NCBI RefSeq assembly: GCF_035917275.1
Contig: NZ_CP108508.1
Coordinates: forward strand, 4,898,001 to 4,962,000
Source of the DNA: Streptomyces sp. NBC_01237
GTDB taxonomy: Bacteria; Actinomycetota; Actinomycetes; Streptomycetales; Streptomycetaceae
Direction: 5' to 3'
Length of the DNA: 64,000 nucleotides
Part shown: one piece after another, positions 17,507 to 25,298 of the stretch
Numbering within the stretch: the stretch's first letter is position 1
Layout: each line of letters opens with the position of its first letter
Notes under the pieces: generated by a model
The model's input: the letters and a program-made list of their open reading frames with translations, nothing else
Database searches by the model: none
Told to the model about the DNA's origin: nothing
Made by a program: the position numbers and the translations under genes

Positions 17507-18976
17507 ATGAGCAGCAACGACCAGCAGTATCCGTATCCGTACGGTGAGCAGCCGCACGACGGACAGCAGGCCCCGCCGTACGAAGGACAGCAGCCGTACG
17601 GACAGCAGCCGTACGACGGACAGTCCTACGGCGATCCGGCCCAGGGCGCCCCCGTGTACGGGCAGCAGCCGCAGCAGCCTCAGCACCCCCAGCCGCAGCA
17701 GTCGTACGGTGGCCAGGCCCCGTACGGCGCGTACGAGCCCCACGCGGGCGCCACGGGCGCCACAGGGGCCGCGGCGGGCCAGTGGCCCACCGGGCAGTCG
17801 GAGCCGGGGGCCTTCGATCAGGGCGCGACGCAGACCTGGCAGGCGCAGACCTGGGACACCCAGTACCAGCCGACGATCCAGCCCCAGCAGCCTCAGCAGC
17901 CTCAGCAGCCTCAGCAGCCGCTTCAGCACCAGGCTCATCAGGAGTACCCGGAGCAGCGCCCCCAGCCCCAGCAGCCCCAGCAGCAGTACCAGGGGCAGCA
18001 GGGGCAGCAGGGACACCCGCAGAACCCGCAGCACCAGCACCCGGCCGCCGCCACCGATGCCGCGTATCTGCCGCCGCAGGGTGACTCGGGCTCGTACCCG
18101 CTGCCGCCCGAGGTGCCGGACGCATCGGCCCCCGCCCCCGCACCCGCGTCGCCCGCCGGGGCCTCCGCGCTGCGGGACGCCTCCGGGTTCAGCGCGCCCA
18201 CCACCCTCGGCAACAGCCGGGTCACCGACGCACAGCGGGCCCGCGCCGAGGGCCGTTCGCCGATCATCGCGCCGGGCATGCAGCCCGCCGCGATCACCGC
18301 GGGGCTCGGCCTGCTCCTCGCCCTCGGTGCCGCGATCGGGCAGTACGCCCTGGTCGTCCCCCTGGTCCTGCTCCAGGCCGTGACGGCCGCCGGGTGGTTC
18401 CGGCTCAACGGCATGTGGCCGGCCCGCCAGGGCATCGCGCTCGCCTTCGCGGGCGGGTTCGTCGCGGACGTGGCGCTGCTCGCGGCCGGCCGGGAGAACG
18501 GTCCCGCCGCCCTCCTGGGCACCCTGGGTGTCTGGGTGCTGCTGACGGTCGTCCTGCAACTGCGCAGCCACGCGGGCGCCGACGAGCGGATGTACGGGCT
18601 GATGGCCACCGTCGTGTCCGCCGCCCTCGCCGTGCTCGCCGCCGGGCATCTGGCGGCCGTCCCGGACGCCGTGACGGTGGGCGGGGTCGCGGTCGCGGCC
18701 GCCGTGCTCGTCAGGGCGCTGCCCCTGCCGGGAGCCGCTTCGGTCGTGGTGGCGCTGCTCGTCGCCACGGGCGCCGGTCTCGCGATGGGCGGATTCACGG
18801 ACTTCGGCACGAAGGCCGCGTTCCTCGGGCTGGCCGCCGGTGGCTGCGCGCTGATCGGGCTGCGGGTGGCGAGCTACGACTACCCGTCCCGCTTCGTGCA
18901 CATGACGGCCGGAGTGGCGCTGCCGCTGACCGCCGCGGCTCCCGCCGTGTACCTGATCGGCCGCGTGATCGCCTGA
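17507..18976 (+). CDS. Membrane protein with Gln/Pro/Tyr-rich cytoplasmic N-terminus
   Basis: 489 residues. The first ~230 residues are low complexity: repeated PYG, QQPYG and long QQPQ runs (about 125-170). The C-terminal half (about 260-489) has roughly seven to eight hydrophobic helices, for example ITAGLGLLLALGAAIGQYAL and VTVGGVAVAAAVLVRALPL. Starts 10 bp after the MoaD-like stop, with GCAGGAGG upstream. I do not recognise the membrane domain. Q/P/Y-rich tails in actinomycete membrane proteins are often intrinsically disordered scaffolds; that is inference. Confidence 0.75.
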   Translation: MSSNDQQYPYPYGEQPHDGQQAPPYEGQQPYGQQPYDGQSYGDPAQGAPVYGQQPQQPQHPQPQQSYGGQAPYGAYEPHAGATGATGAAAGQWPTGQSEPGAFDQGATQTWQAQTWDTQYQPTIQPQQPQQPQQPQQPLQHQAHQEYPEQRPQPQQPQQQYQGQQGQQGHPQNPQHQHPAAATDAAYLPPQGDSGSYPLPPEVPDASAPAPAPASPAGASALRDASGFSAPTTLGNSRVTDAQRARAEGRSPIIAPGMQPAAITAGLGLLLALGAAIGQYALVVPLVLLQAVTAAGWFRLNGMWPARQGIALAFAGGFVADVALLAAGRENGPAALLGTLGVWVLLTVVLQLRSHAGADERMYGLMATVVSAALAVLAAGHLAAVPDAVTVGGVAVAAAVLVRALPLPGAASVVVALLVATGAGLAMGGFTDFGTKAAFLGLAAGGCALIGLRVASYDYPSRFVHMTAGVALPLTAAAPAVYLIGRVIA

Positions 18977-19120
18977 CGGTGATGCCGCGGGAACCGATCG
19001 GGGGTCTTTGGACGTCGATCACCCCGGGTGTCCCGTGCGGCCGCGAGTAGGCTCACGGGCGCCAGGGGTCCGATCGGGTCCCACGGGGGTCCGGTCGGGT
19101 CAGGGTGGGGAGCAACGGGC

Positions 19121-19810
19121 ATGCGTGCACTGCGAATACTGCTGATCGTCCTGGTGGTGCTGGGCGGTGCCTTCGTCGCCGTCGACCGTGCCGCCGTGTA
19201 CTTCGCGGAGTCCGAGGCCGAGGGCCGGGTCCGGATCACCGGGGGCAGCGCCGGGTCGACGGACGTCTCGATCAAGGGCTTCCCGTTCCTGACGCAGGTC
19301 GCCGGTTCACGGTTCGACCAGGTGGACGTCAAGCTCACCGGGATCAGGGCCAGCGCCGGTGGCCGCGCGATCCGGATCAGTGAGATGCGGGCCCAGCTGC
19401 ACGACGTGACCCTGGGGTCCGGCTACTCCAGTGCCACGGCCGCCCGTGCCACCGGTACGGCCGTCGTCAACTACGAGGACCTGACCTCGGCGGCCAACGA
19501 CGGCGTCGCCGTCGAGTACGGCGGCGACGGCAAGGTGAAGGTCACCGGCACGGTCGACATCCTCGGCCGCCCCGTCTCGCGCAGCGTCCTCTCCACCGTC
19601 ACCCTCGTCGACGGCAGGACCATCCGGGTGCACGCGGACAAGGTCCCGGGCGAGGGCATTCCCGGCCTGGAGGATCTGGTCCGCGGGCAGACCGACTTCG
19701 AGCGGGAGATCGGCGGGCTGCCGGACGGTCTGAAGCTGGAGAAGGTCGAGGTGACCCGGGACGGCCTGGAGATCTCGGTCACGGGCTCGGACGTCGCGCT
19801 CACGGGGTGA
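19121..19810 (+). CDS. LmeA-like phospholipid-binding protein (DUF2993)
   Basis: 229 residues. One N-terminal membrane helix (IILLIVLVVLGGAFVAV-like, residues 5-22), then the DUF2993 domain: SIKGFPFLTQVAGSRFDQVD is the family hallmark, followed by repeating beta-strand pairs. Mycobacterial LmeA binds phospholipids in the periplasm and affects lipomannan elongation; the role in Streptomyces is not established. GTGGGGAG precedes the ATG. Confidence 0.88.
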   Translation: MRALRILLIVLVVLGGAFVAVDRAAVYFAESEAEGRVRITGGSAGSTDVSIKGFPFLTQVAGSRFDQVDVKLTGIRASAGGRAIRISEMRAQLHDVTLGSGYSSATAARATGTAVVNYEDLTSAANDGVAVEYGGDGKVKVTGTVDILGRPVSRSVLSTVTLVDGRTIRVHADKVPGEGIPGLEDLVRGQTDFEREIGGLPDGLKLEKVEVTRDGLEISVTGSDVALTG

Positions 19811-20023
19811 CGGACCGGCGACTGCGGCCCCGGCCGCCCCGGGCGTGCGGTCCGTGGCGGTCCCGGCCGTCCCGGATCCGCAGCCGATCCAGATATTGAG
19901 ACGTTCCTGTCCGGTCCTCAGATGGACGCCGGGCGCACACCGCCGGAGCACGGCTCCGAGCCCCTGGTCGCGCTGCTCCCGTCTCGGATGGCGGACGATC
20001 CCGTCTCATCATCCGACACGACG

Positions 20024-20053
20024 GTGACATCTCCGCCCGTACCTCCCTACGAT
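20024..20053 (+). promoter_or_regulatory. Promoter of the leader peptide / sulfurtransferase operon
   Basis: GTGACA (20024-20029), 18 bp, TACGAT (20048-20053). The -10 ends 7 nt before the ATG of the 26-residue leader peptide, so the transcript should begin at that ATG. This is a vegetative (HrdB-type) promoter by sequence. Confidence 0.65.
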
Positions 20054-20060
20054 CGGACAC

Positions 20061-20141
20061 ATGAAGCGACAGGCGGATCTCACGAAGCGGCGGGCAGTGG
20101 ACCTCTGCCGCGTCGCCGCCATGCTCTGTCGCACCTTCTGA
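20061..20141 (+). CDS. Cys-containing leader peptide upstream of the sulfurtransferase gene
   Basis: 26 residues with two Cys codons in the string VDLCRVAAMLCRTF at the C-terminal end. Short peptides with R-R-x-V-D-L-C-R-V followed by a second CR are known upstream of sulfur and cysteine genes in actinobacteria and are annotated as putative leader peptides; cysteine-responsive attenuation by such peptides is described in mycobacteria. Leaderless start (TACGAT 7 nt before). A GC hairpin with T residues begins 2 nt after its stop. The rhodanese gene follows at 20299. Ribosome pausing at the Cys codons would couple cysteine supply to downstream expression; this is inference. Confidence 0.8.
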   Translation: MKRQADLTKRRAVDLCRVAAMLCRTF

Positions 20142-20142
20142 G

Positions 20143-20163
20143 CGGGACGTTCCCGGCGTCCCG
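20143..20163 (+). terminator. Hairpin after the leader peptide, possible attenuator
   Basis: CGGGACG and CGTCCCG pair across a 7-nt loop, followed by TTTCCCC. It starts directly after the leader stop codon. A second possible stem (CGGCCC / GGGCCG, about 20175-20200) lies downstream. Mutually exclusive folding is not proven here. Confidence 0.5.
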
Positions 20164-20298
20164 TTTCCCCCCGGCCCTTCGACCACGGTCAGGGCCGAGC
20201 CCGCGTCCCGTACGTGCCGCGCTCCGTGCATGTCGCGCGTACATCCCGCACCCGCACTCCGCACCACCCCGCCGCAGACTGCCCCGGAGGAGAACCAC

Positions 20299-21138
20299 AT
20301 GAGCCGCAGTGACGTCCTGGTAGACGCCGACTGGGTCGAGGCCCACATCGACGACCCGAAGGTCGCCATCGTCGAGGTCGACGAGGACACCTCCGCGTAC
20401 GAGAAGAACCACATCAAGAACGCGATCCGGATCGACTGGACCAAGGACCTCCAGGACCCGGTCCGCCGTGACTTCATCGACCAGGCCGGCTTCGAGAAGC
20501 TCCTGTCCGAGAAGGGCATCGCGAACGACACGCTCGTCGTCCTGTACGGCGGCAACAACAACTGGTTCGCCTCGTACGCGTACTGGTACTTCAAGCTGTA
20601 CGGCCACGAGGGCGTCAAGCTCCTCGACGGCGGCCGCAAGAAGTGGGAGCTCGACTCCCGCGACCTGGTCGACGCCGTTCCGTCCCGCCCGGCCACCTCG
20701 TACAAGGCCAAGCCCCAGGACGAGTCGATCCGCGCCTACCGCGACGACGTCGTGAAGGCCATCGGCAGCCTGAACCTGGTCGACGTGCGGTCGCCCGACG
20801 AGTTCAGCGGCAAGCTGCTCGCGCCGGCGCACCTCCCGCAGGAGCAGTCGCAGCGCCCCGGCCACGTGCCCAGCGCCCGCAACATCCCGTGGTCGAAGAA
20901 CGCCAACGACGACGGCACCTTCAAGTCGGACGACGAGCTCAAGGCCCTCTACGAGGCCGAGCAGGTCGACCTGGCGAAGGACACCATCGCCTACTGCCGC
21001 ATCGGTGAGCGCTCCGCGCTCACCTGGTTCGTGCTGCACGAGCTGCTCGGCCAGGCGAACGTCAAGAACTACGACGGTTCGTGGACCGAGTACGGCTCCC
21101 TCGTGGGCGTGCCGATCGAGCTCGGCGCCGCCAAGTAG
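20299..21138 (+). CDS. Thiosulfate sulfurtransferase (rhodanese, CysA type)
   Basis: 279 residues, tandem rhodanese domains: an inactive N-terminal one (about 1-125) and the active C-terminal one with Cys233 in YCRIGERSALTW. It moves sulfane sulfur from thiosulfate or similar donors to acceptors such as cyanide or thiols. Internal hallmarks include HIKNAIRIDW and RPGHVPSARNIPW. GGAGGAG precedes the ATG. A Cys leader peptide and hairpin lie upstream, and a DUF1416 gene follows 55 bp downstream, the usual pair in actinomycetes. Confidence 0.95.
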   Translation: MSRSDVLVDADWVEAHIDDPKVAIVEVDEDTSAYEKNHIKNAIRIDWTKDLQDPVRRDFIDQAGFEKLLSEKGIANDTLVVLYGGNNNWFASYAYWYFKLYGHEGVKLLDGGRKKWELDSRDLVDAVPSRPATSYKAKPQDESIRAYRDDVVKAIGSLNLVDVRSPDEFSGKLLAPAHLPQEQSQRPGHVPSARNIPWSKNANDDGTFKSDDELKALYEAEQVDLAKDTIAYCRIGERSALTWFVLHELLGQANVKNYDGSWTEYGSLVGVPIELGAAK

Positions 21139-21193
21139 TTCCGCAGGACCGCTCAACCGTTCAGCAGGACCCCGACCAGAAGGACAGAACACC

Positions 21194-21481
21194 ATGTGTG
21201 GAGCACAGGCCGGCGGCCCCGACGCTTCGACGATCAAGCCCGGCGAGACCACCATCCAGGGCAGCGTGACCCGTGACGGCGAGCCCGTCACCGGCTATGT
21301 GCGCCTGCTGGACTCGACCGGCGAGTTCACCGCCGAGGTCCCGACCTCGGCGACCGGGCAGTTCCGCTTCTACGCGGCCGAGGGCACCTGGACGCTCCGC
21401 GCCCTGGTTCCGGGCGGCAGCGCCGACCGTACGGTCGTGGCGCAGACCGGTGGCCTCTCCGAGGTCGCGATCGCCGTCTAG
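21194..21481 (+). CDS. DUF1416 protein (SseC-like)
   Basis: 95 residues beginning MCGAQAGG, the conserved start of DUF1416. The remainder is a carboxypeptidase-regulatory-like beta-sandwich (PVTGYVRLLDSTGEFTAEV, GTWTLRALVPGG). It is nearly always linked to a CysA-type sulfurtransferase, in mycobacteria as sseC next to cysA. Function is unknown; Cys2 could carry sulfur. A terminator follows at 21572. Confidence 0.93.
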   Translation: MCGAQAGGPDASTIKPGETTIQGSVTRDGEPVTGYVRLLDSTGEFTAEVPTSATGQFRFYAAEGTWTLRALVPGGSADRTVVAQTGGLSEVAIAV

Positions 21482-21571
21482 CTCCGGCCGACGCGACGCA
21501 CGACGCGGTAGTACGACGCAGAAGTACGCGGTGGTACGACGCGGCGGTACGACGCACGACGCATGACCGGC

Positions 21572-21627
21572 CGAAGGGCCGCACCCCAGGGGGTTGGACG
21601 CCACCTGAGCAGGGGTGCGGCCCTTCG
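21572..21627 (+). terminator. Perfect 16-bp stem terminator after the sulfurtransferase operon
   Basis: CGAAGGGCCGCACCCC (21572-21587) pairs exactly with 21612-21627 over a 24-nt loop. It ends the sulfur operon and lies just before the promoter of the DUF3099 gene. Confidence 0.82.
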
Positions 21628-21673
21628 TGCCGTTCGCCTGGGCCGCACGCCGGATCGGGCCTACGCTGGAGAC

Positions 21674-21934
21674 ATGTACGCCCGGCGCCGTCGCGGCTAT
21701 TTCCTGATGATGGGCGGATGCATCGTCCTCTTCGTCTCCGCCTGGGCCGTCGTACGCCTCTGGTCGATGCCGGTGGCCATCGGGATGTGCGTGGTCGCCA
21801 TGGTCATCCCGCCGATCGCGGCGATAGTCGCCAACCGGCGCGGCCCGGAGGACCGTTGGTGGGACGACCCGTCCGGCGATTCGAAGTCCGACGAGTGGTG
21901 GGACGAACTCGACGGCAAGAAGCGCCGCCGGTAG
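21674..21934 (+). CDS. DUF3099-type small membrane protein
   Basis: 86 residues with two hydrophobic helices (YFLMMGGCIVLFVSAWAVV and AIGMCVVAMVIPPIAAIVA) and an acidic/tryptophan tail (DRWWDDPSGD, DEWWDEL). This matches the DUF3099 family of actinomycete membrane proteins of unknown function. TACGCT lies 6 nt before the ATG with no ribosome site, so the mRNA is probably leaderless. Confidence 0.85.
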   Translation: MYARRRRGYFLMMGGCIVLFVSAWAVVRLWSMPVAIGMCVVAMVIPPIAAIVANRRGPEDRWWDDPSGDSKSDEWWDELDGKKRRR

Positions 21935-21960
21935 GAGCCCCCCCCGGCGGCCGTGGGACC

Positions 21961-22323
21961 TCAGTAGACGAGGGCCTGGGTGCCGTCCGCCATGGCTTCC
22001 TGCACGAAGACCTGGGCGCCGGCGATCCGTACGCCCTCCAGTACGTCCTTCTCACCGATGTCGCGCCGGGCCGCGCACTGCGTGCAGAGCGTGACGCGAC
22101 CGCCCGCCAGGATCGACTCGATCAGGTCGGGCAGCGGCGCGGCGTGCGGCAGCTCGAACTCGGCGGCGCGCCCCGGCAGGGCGAACCAGGAGGACTCTCC
22201 GGTCAGCCAGAGCGAGACCTCCACACCGCTGGCGACGGCCACGGCCGCCACGGTGAAGGCCTGGGAGCAGCGCTCGGCGGAATCGGCCCCGGCAGTCACC
22301 TTGATCACAAGCTTCTTTGGCAT
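21961..22323 (-). CDS. DsrE-family protein
   Basis: 120 residues with the DsrE/F fold: KLVIKVTAGADSAERCSQAFTV at the start and the conserved CTQCAARR motif (about 82-89) with candidate active Cys residues. DsrE-like proteins handle sulfur or act as small-molecule thiol carriers. It converges on the DUF3099 gene and ends 27 bp from it. TACAGT (22331-22336, minus strand) is 7 nt before the ATG, implying a leaderless transcript. Proximity to the rhodanese block suggests a sulfur role. Confidence 0.87.
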   Translation of the reverse strand: MPKKLVIKVTAGADSAERCSQAFTVAAVAVASGVEVSLWLTGESSWFALPGRAAEFELPHAAPLPDLIESILAGGRVTLCTQCAARRDIGEKDVLEGVRIAGAQVFVQEAMADGTQALVY

Positions 22324-22428
22324 ATGCCGAACTGTAATCGTCGGGTGGGCAACCTCTTTCGGTACCTGTGGGTCAGTTGTGTGCGCAGGTAACGGAATCT
22401 GCGCCTCAGGTCTCGTGGGGGGACCCTT

Positions 22429-23256
22429 TTGGAACTGAACGACACCATTCCTGACGTACCGACCGAGCCACCTTCCGCTCCCGTCGCTCCTGTCACTCCC
22501 GTTGTTGCTGACATTCCCGTACGCCCACGTCCGCGTGGACGTACGACCTTGCTCATCGCCGCCGCCGCGCTGCTCGGCATCACCGGTGGCGCCGCCGTCG
22601 GTTACGGCATCCAGGCCGAGCGCGCACCGACCCCGCTGGCCGCGCTGTCGCAGCCGGGCCTCGGCTACCCGGCGAAGCCGCTGCCCGCGGACAAGGTCCC
22701 GGCCCCGCTGCCCGTCGCGCAGGACCGGCAGGTCAAGACGGACGGTGACCTGCGCAAGCTGCTGGTGGACCGGCCCAAGGGCGCCAAGAGGTCGGTCCTG
22801 GAGCTGGGCATCGACGACGGCTGGACGCCGCTCGACACCTATGCCCGGGACTTCGACAGCGAGGACTACATGTTCGAGACGATGGCCGAGGGCGACTTCC
22901 GCCGGGTCGCGTCGGCCGCGTGGCGCCAGGGGCAGTACCGGGACACCGCCGTCAACCTCGTCCAGTTCCGCTCCGGATCGCAGCTGGGCGCGAGCGATCA
23001 CTTCGACGGCCAGATGGACTACATGCCGTTCGACAAGGACGGCGCGGGCAACGAGGGCGACCCGATCAAGGGCAGCGGCAAGGGCCGTTACTTCCTGTTC
23101 GAGGTCGAGCGGAAGGCGGGCTACATGCCCTCCTACCGCGCCAGGGCCCTGGCGCTGCGCGGCGACATCATGCTCGACATCAACATCTTCGACACCACGC
23201 CGATCAGCAAGAAGGACATCCGCAAGCTGGCCGAGCGACAGCTGGAGCGGCTGTGA
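22429..23256 (+). CDS. Membrane-anchored extracellular protein, first of three paralogues
   Basis: 275 residues from TTG with GGGGGGA 8 nt upstream. A Pro-rich cytoplasmic tail (1-35), one membrane helix (TTLLIAAAALLGITGGAAVGYG, about 39-60) and an extracellular domain (about 70-275). That domain shares with the next two products the order (DL)RKLLL..P.GA then a central Q/R-x-Y-x-D strand pair and a final beta-rich half. The stop overlaps the next start as GTGA. I do not recognise a named family. Three coupled paralogues suggest a heteromeric complex at the cell surface. Confidence 0.8.
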   Translation: MELNDTIPDVPTEPPSAPVAPVTPVVADIPVRPRPRGRTTLLIAAAALLGITGGAAVGYGIQAERAPTPLAALSQPGLGYPAKPLPADKVPAPLPVAQDRQVKTDGDLRKLLVDRPKGAKRSVLELGIDDGWTPLDTYARDFDSEDYMFETMAEGDFRRVASAAWRQGQYRDTAVNLVQFRSGSQLGASDHFDGQMDYMPFDKDGAGNEGDPIKGSGKGRYFLFEVERKAGYMPSYRARALALRGDIMLDINIFDTTPISKKDIRKLAERQLERL

Positions 23257-24140
23257 ACGACGAGATGAGCCCCGGCACGAGTCCGGACAACGACCCGACG
23301 GCTTCCGGCACGAGCCCGGAGAGCGATGCCGCACAGAGCGGCCCCGAGCAGAACGGCGCCGCACAGAGCGGCCCCGAGCAGAACGGCCTTCCGGCCCGGC
23401 CCGGCAGGGCGCGGCGGCTGGTCCTCACCGCGCTGCCCTTCGTCCTGGTCCTCGGCGCGGTCGGTGGCGCCGCCGCGTACACCAAGAGCACCGTGGACGG
23501 CGCCGACCGCACCGTCACCACGTCCGTCTGGGCGAAGACCGGGGACAAGCCCGCCGAGGACCCGGCCGGTGGCCCCGACCGCGGCCGGGCCACCACCGCA
23601 CTGAGCAAGCTGCTGCTGCCGGTCCCCAAGGGGTACCGGCTCGGCCCGGACATCGGTGAGTTCGGCAACGACAGCGAGACGAGCGGCAAGAAGGCCACGG
23701 CGGCCATGAAGGAAATGGGCCGCGGCCTGGCGGGCAAGCAGCGCCGGGAGCTGGACAAGCGCATCGACCGCCTCCGTATCCAGGGCATCGCACAGCGCTC
23801 GTACACCTCGGACGCCAATGACCTGACCGTCGAGATCCACATCTCGAAGATGCGGGACAGGAAGGCCGTCCACGACACGTACGCGGGTCAGAAGGAACTG
23901 ATGGACTCCTTCGGGGGCTTCCGGAAGGGGCCGAGGATCGAGGGCCACAAGAAGGCCACCTGCTACCGGATGCCGAAGGACGGCAAGGACAAGCTCGACG
24001 GGGTGTTCTGCCTCGCCTACGACGGGGAGGCGTACGTCTCCGTCACGGCGAGCGGCAGCGAGCCGTTCAGCACGTCCGACGTCGCCGATCTGGTGAAGGA
24101 CCAGCTCGACCACATCAAGTCTCCGGGGGAGTACGTATGA
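23253..24140 (+). CDS. Membrane-anchored extracellular protein, second of three paralogues
   Basis: 295 residues from GTG, overlapping the previous stop by 4 bp. The cytoplasmic part contains a repeated AAQSGPEQNG string (about 22-45, two copies), then a helix (LVLTALPFVLVLGAVGGAAAY, about 55-75). The outer domain reads ALSKLLLPVPKGYRLGPDIG and later VEIHISKMRDRKAVHDTY; two cysteines (TCYRMPKD and GVFCLAY) may form a disulfide. The last codons overlap the third gene as ATGA. Function unknown. Confidence 0.8.
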   Translation: MNDEMSPGTSPDNDPTASGTSPESDAAQSGPEQNGAAQSGPEQNGLPARPGRARRLVLTALPFVLVLGAVGGAAAYTKSTVDGADRTVTTSVWAKTGDKPAEDPAGGPDRGRATTALSKLLLPVPKGYRLGPDIGEFGNDSETSGKKATAAMKEMGRGLAGKQRRELDKRIDRLRIQGIAQRSYTSDANDLTVEIHISKMRDRKAVHDTYAGQKELMDSFGGFRKGPRIEGHKKATCYRMPKDGKDKLDGVFCLAYDGEAYVSVTASGSEPFSTSDVADLVKDQLDHIKSPGEYV

Positions 24141-25063
24141 CCGAGCAGACGGTGACGGCGGCACCGGAGCCCGAGGTGCCCGCGTCCGCGCCGGAGGCAC
24201 CCGTGTCCGTGCCGGAGACCGCCGCAGGGATACCCGCGGGGATACCCGCGACGGCACCTCCCGTACCCGGGACCCCTCCCGCCGCCCCGCCGCAGGGGCC
24301 GAAGCCGCCGCGGCGCGTGCTGCGGGCCGTGGCGCGCTGGACCGCCGCCGTGCTGGTGCTCGGCTCGGTCGGCACCGGTACGGCCCTCGGTCTCGCGTCG
24401 ATGGAGCGCACCGACGTGCCGGGGCTCGCCACCGAGGGCGACGGGCGCTGGGAGTACCCGACGCTGTCCCTGCCCGCGCTCCCGGCCGGTTCGCCGCGAC
24501 CGTTCAGCGACGGCAATCCCGCCGAGGTGCACCACGCCGACCTGCGGAAGCTGCTGCTGCCCGCCCCGGCCGGAGCGACGGCGGACAAGAAGCTGACCGG
24601 GGGCTGGGTCCCCACCGGGCAGTTCCTCGCGGAGTTCCGGAAGGACAAGCGGGACGCGCTGTCCCAGCTCCTCAAGGACTCGGCCCTGCGGCACATCGCG
24701 GCCCGGGGCTGGACCATGCCGGACGGCACCGTGTCCCGCACCTATCTGCTCCAGTTCAACTCCGCGGGCTTCGCGGGGGCGCTCCGCGACGACCTGTACG
24801 TCGGGGTCTCGTCCGGCATCCCGATCGTCGGCACCGACGTGATGGAGCTGGACGAGTCCTGGAACGCCGCGGACAAGGTCCCGGGCGTCACGCCGTACGT
24901 GTTCAGCGAGAAGGCCCCGTTCGGCGGCGAGCACGTCCGCCAGGCGTACTCCGTCGCGGGCGACACCCTCGCGCTGGTCATCCACACCCGTAAGGGCAAG
25001 GAGGAGACGGCGCGCATCCCGTTCCAGCAGTCGCTGATCCTCCAGAACCAGCTGCTCGGCTGA
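24137..25063 (+). CDS. Membrane-anchored extracellular protein, third of three paralogues
   Basis: 308 residues; ATG overlaps the stop of the second gene by 4 bp. A Pro/Ala/Glu-rich tail (1-60), a helix (WTAAVLVLGSVGTGTALGLA, about 70-89) and an outer domain beginning at DLRKLLLPAPAGATADKKL, clearly related to the two preceding products. It ends RIPFQQSLILQNQLLG. A terminator (25080-25112) follows 16 bp later, closing a three-gene operon. No recognisable catalytic motif. Confidence 0.8.
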   Translation: MTEQTVTAAPEPEVPASAPEAPVSVPETAAGIPAGIPATAPPVPGTPPAAPPQGPKPPRRVLRAVARWTAAVLVLGSVGTGTALGLASMERTDVPGLATEGDGRWEYPTLSLPALPAGSPRPFSDGNPAEVHHADLRKLLLPAPAGATADKKLTGGWVPTGQFLAEFRKDKRDALSQLLKDSALRHIAARGWTMPDGTVSRTYLLQFNSAGFAGALRDDLYVGVSSGIPIVGTDVMELDESWNAADKVPGVTPYVFSEKAPFGGEHVRQAYSVAGDTLALVIHTRKGKEETARIPFQQSLILQNQLLG

Positions 25064-25079
25064 GGACCTGAACGAGAGA

Positions 25080-25112
25080 GCCGGGCCCCTACCCATTAGG
25101 CTGGGGCCCGGC
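25080..25112 (+). terminator. Terminator of the three-paralogue operon
   Basis: GCCGGGCCCC (25080-25089) pairs exactly with GGGGCCCGGC (25103-25112) over a 13-nt loop. It lies 16 bp after the third paralogue. Confidence 0.85.
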
Positions 25113-25150
25113 CCTGTACTGCCGCCATTCGCTCGTTCCGAGGAGCCCCC

Positions 25151-25252
25151 GTGCTTGAGGCATTCTTCTCCGCCCTGCTGATCCTGGTCTGCGTCGGCGT
25201 GCTCGCGTTCGCCGGTGTGACCGTGAAGAAGCTGTACCAGGGCCAGCGCTGA
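25151..25252 (+). CDS. 33-residue single-helix membrane peptide
   Basis: GTG start with GAGGAG 5 nt upstream. The product is almost entirely one membrane helix (FFSALLILVCVGVLAFAGV) with a basic end VKKLYQGQR. The start context, hydrophobic helix and positive-inside tail all support a genuine gene. It sits between a terminator and the nitrobindin-like gene, 46 bp upstream of the latter, and may be in its operon. No function is known to me. Confidence 0.7.
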   Translation: MLEAFFSALLILVCVGVLAFAGVTVKKLYQGQR

Positions 25253-25298
25253 CCCTCGTAGAACTCCTCCGCTCCCTCACAGATCGTCTGAGACGCCC

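Noticed and set aside
16103..18901. 932-codon open frame on the minus strand
   Set aside because: Antisense of the hydrolase, MoaD and Gln-rich genes; its composition (Arg/Gly/His runs) is that of a GC-bias shadow.
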